A stretch of DNA of 20,346 nucleotides, from positions 1 through 20,346 of the forward strand of contig JWZX01001640.1 in assembly GCA_001275005.1 (NCBI GenBank), in the 5' to 3' direction. Source of the stretch: Chrysochromulina tobinii. Lineage: Eukaryota > Haptophyta > Prymnesiales > Chrysochromulinaceae. The notes under the pieces are model-generated. The model was given only the letters and a program-made list of their open reading frames with translations, did not search any database and had not been told where the DNA came from. This document shows positions 20,338 to 20,346 of the stretch, piece after piece. Each line of letters begins with the position of its first letter. The stretch's first letter is position 1. The translations under genes and the position numbers were made by a program.

Positions 20338-20346
20338 TCGACGAAC

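Larger units (their letters stand above)
20016..20346. other. Right-edge intergenic region
   Basis: This is 331 bp without a gene. It holds the A-B-A'-B' complementary array, an AT-rich stretch with TATATAG at about 20229-20235, and three TGACGAAAC motifs. The latter two may belong to the promoter of a gene starting beyond the window. Confidence 0.5.

Overview
The window looks like nuclear DNA from a photosynthetic eukaryote with a red-alga-derived secondary plastid. A haptophyte or pelagophyte-like alga is the best guess, and I cannot name the species. The reasons are GC-rich, compact coding on both strands with almost no introns, one short canonical GT-AG intron in the uroporphyrinogen decarboxylase gene, a nuclear-type tRNA-Val with internal A and B boxes, and several proteins that start with an ER signal peptide followed by a transit-like stretch. 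No operon, Shine-Dalgarno or prokaryotic signature was seen.

Layout. Bases 1-1558 (minus) hold the N-terminal 519 codons of a plasma-membrane-type (P2B) Ca2+ ATPase that runs off the left edge. A divergent spacer with a (GACTT)12 tract leads to a small plus-strand gene (2245-2580) for a single-membrane-span protein with a plastid-type presequence. A gene-poor block of about 1.9 kb follows. Three plus-strand genes then lie in tandem: pyruvate kinase (4519-6078), a secreted or plastid NDK-like protein with a large insertion (6398-7402), and uroporphyrinogen decarboxylase (7620-8893, one intron at 7663-7733).

Bases 9234-10388 are the most unusual part. This non-autonomous-looking element is bounded by perfect 48-bp terminal inverted repeats and filled with GATACATGTATC-type palindromes, many about 60 nt apart. 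It encloses an exon-like minus-strand gene fragment with a probable frameshift. I consider it the best candidate for an undescribed system.

To its right are a short degenerate NDK-like ORF (10498-10842), a minus-strand GtrA-like four-helix membrane protein (11398-12072), a minus-strand tRNA-Val(UAC) next to a hairpin with 18-bp tandem repeats, and a plus-strand type II membrane glycosyltransferase (12700-14829). Next come a membrane-anchored Rab-like GTPase with a degenerate G4 motif (15018-15827), a mitochondrial-carrier-family protein with a signal peptide (16009-17004), a minus-strand stand-alone M41 (FtsH-type) metalloprotease domain without its AAA+ motor (17450-18424), and an unrecognised 464-residue protein (18621-20015). 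The right edge holds an A-B-A'-B' (pseudoknot-order) complementary array and three TGACGAAAC repeats.

How the genes relate. Pyruvate kinase, UROD, the NDK-like protein, the carrier and the 111-residue protein all have N-termini suited to the ER or secondary-plastid route, so much of the window probably serves plastid carbon, nucleotide and tetrapyrrole metabolism. The glycosyltransferase and GtrA-like protein suggest endomembrane glycan work. Nothing shows that these genes are co-transcribed. All assignments come from reading motifs by eye; no database search was run.
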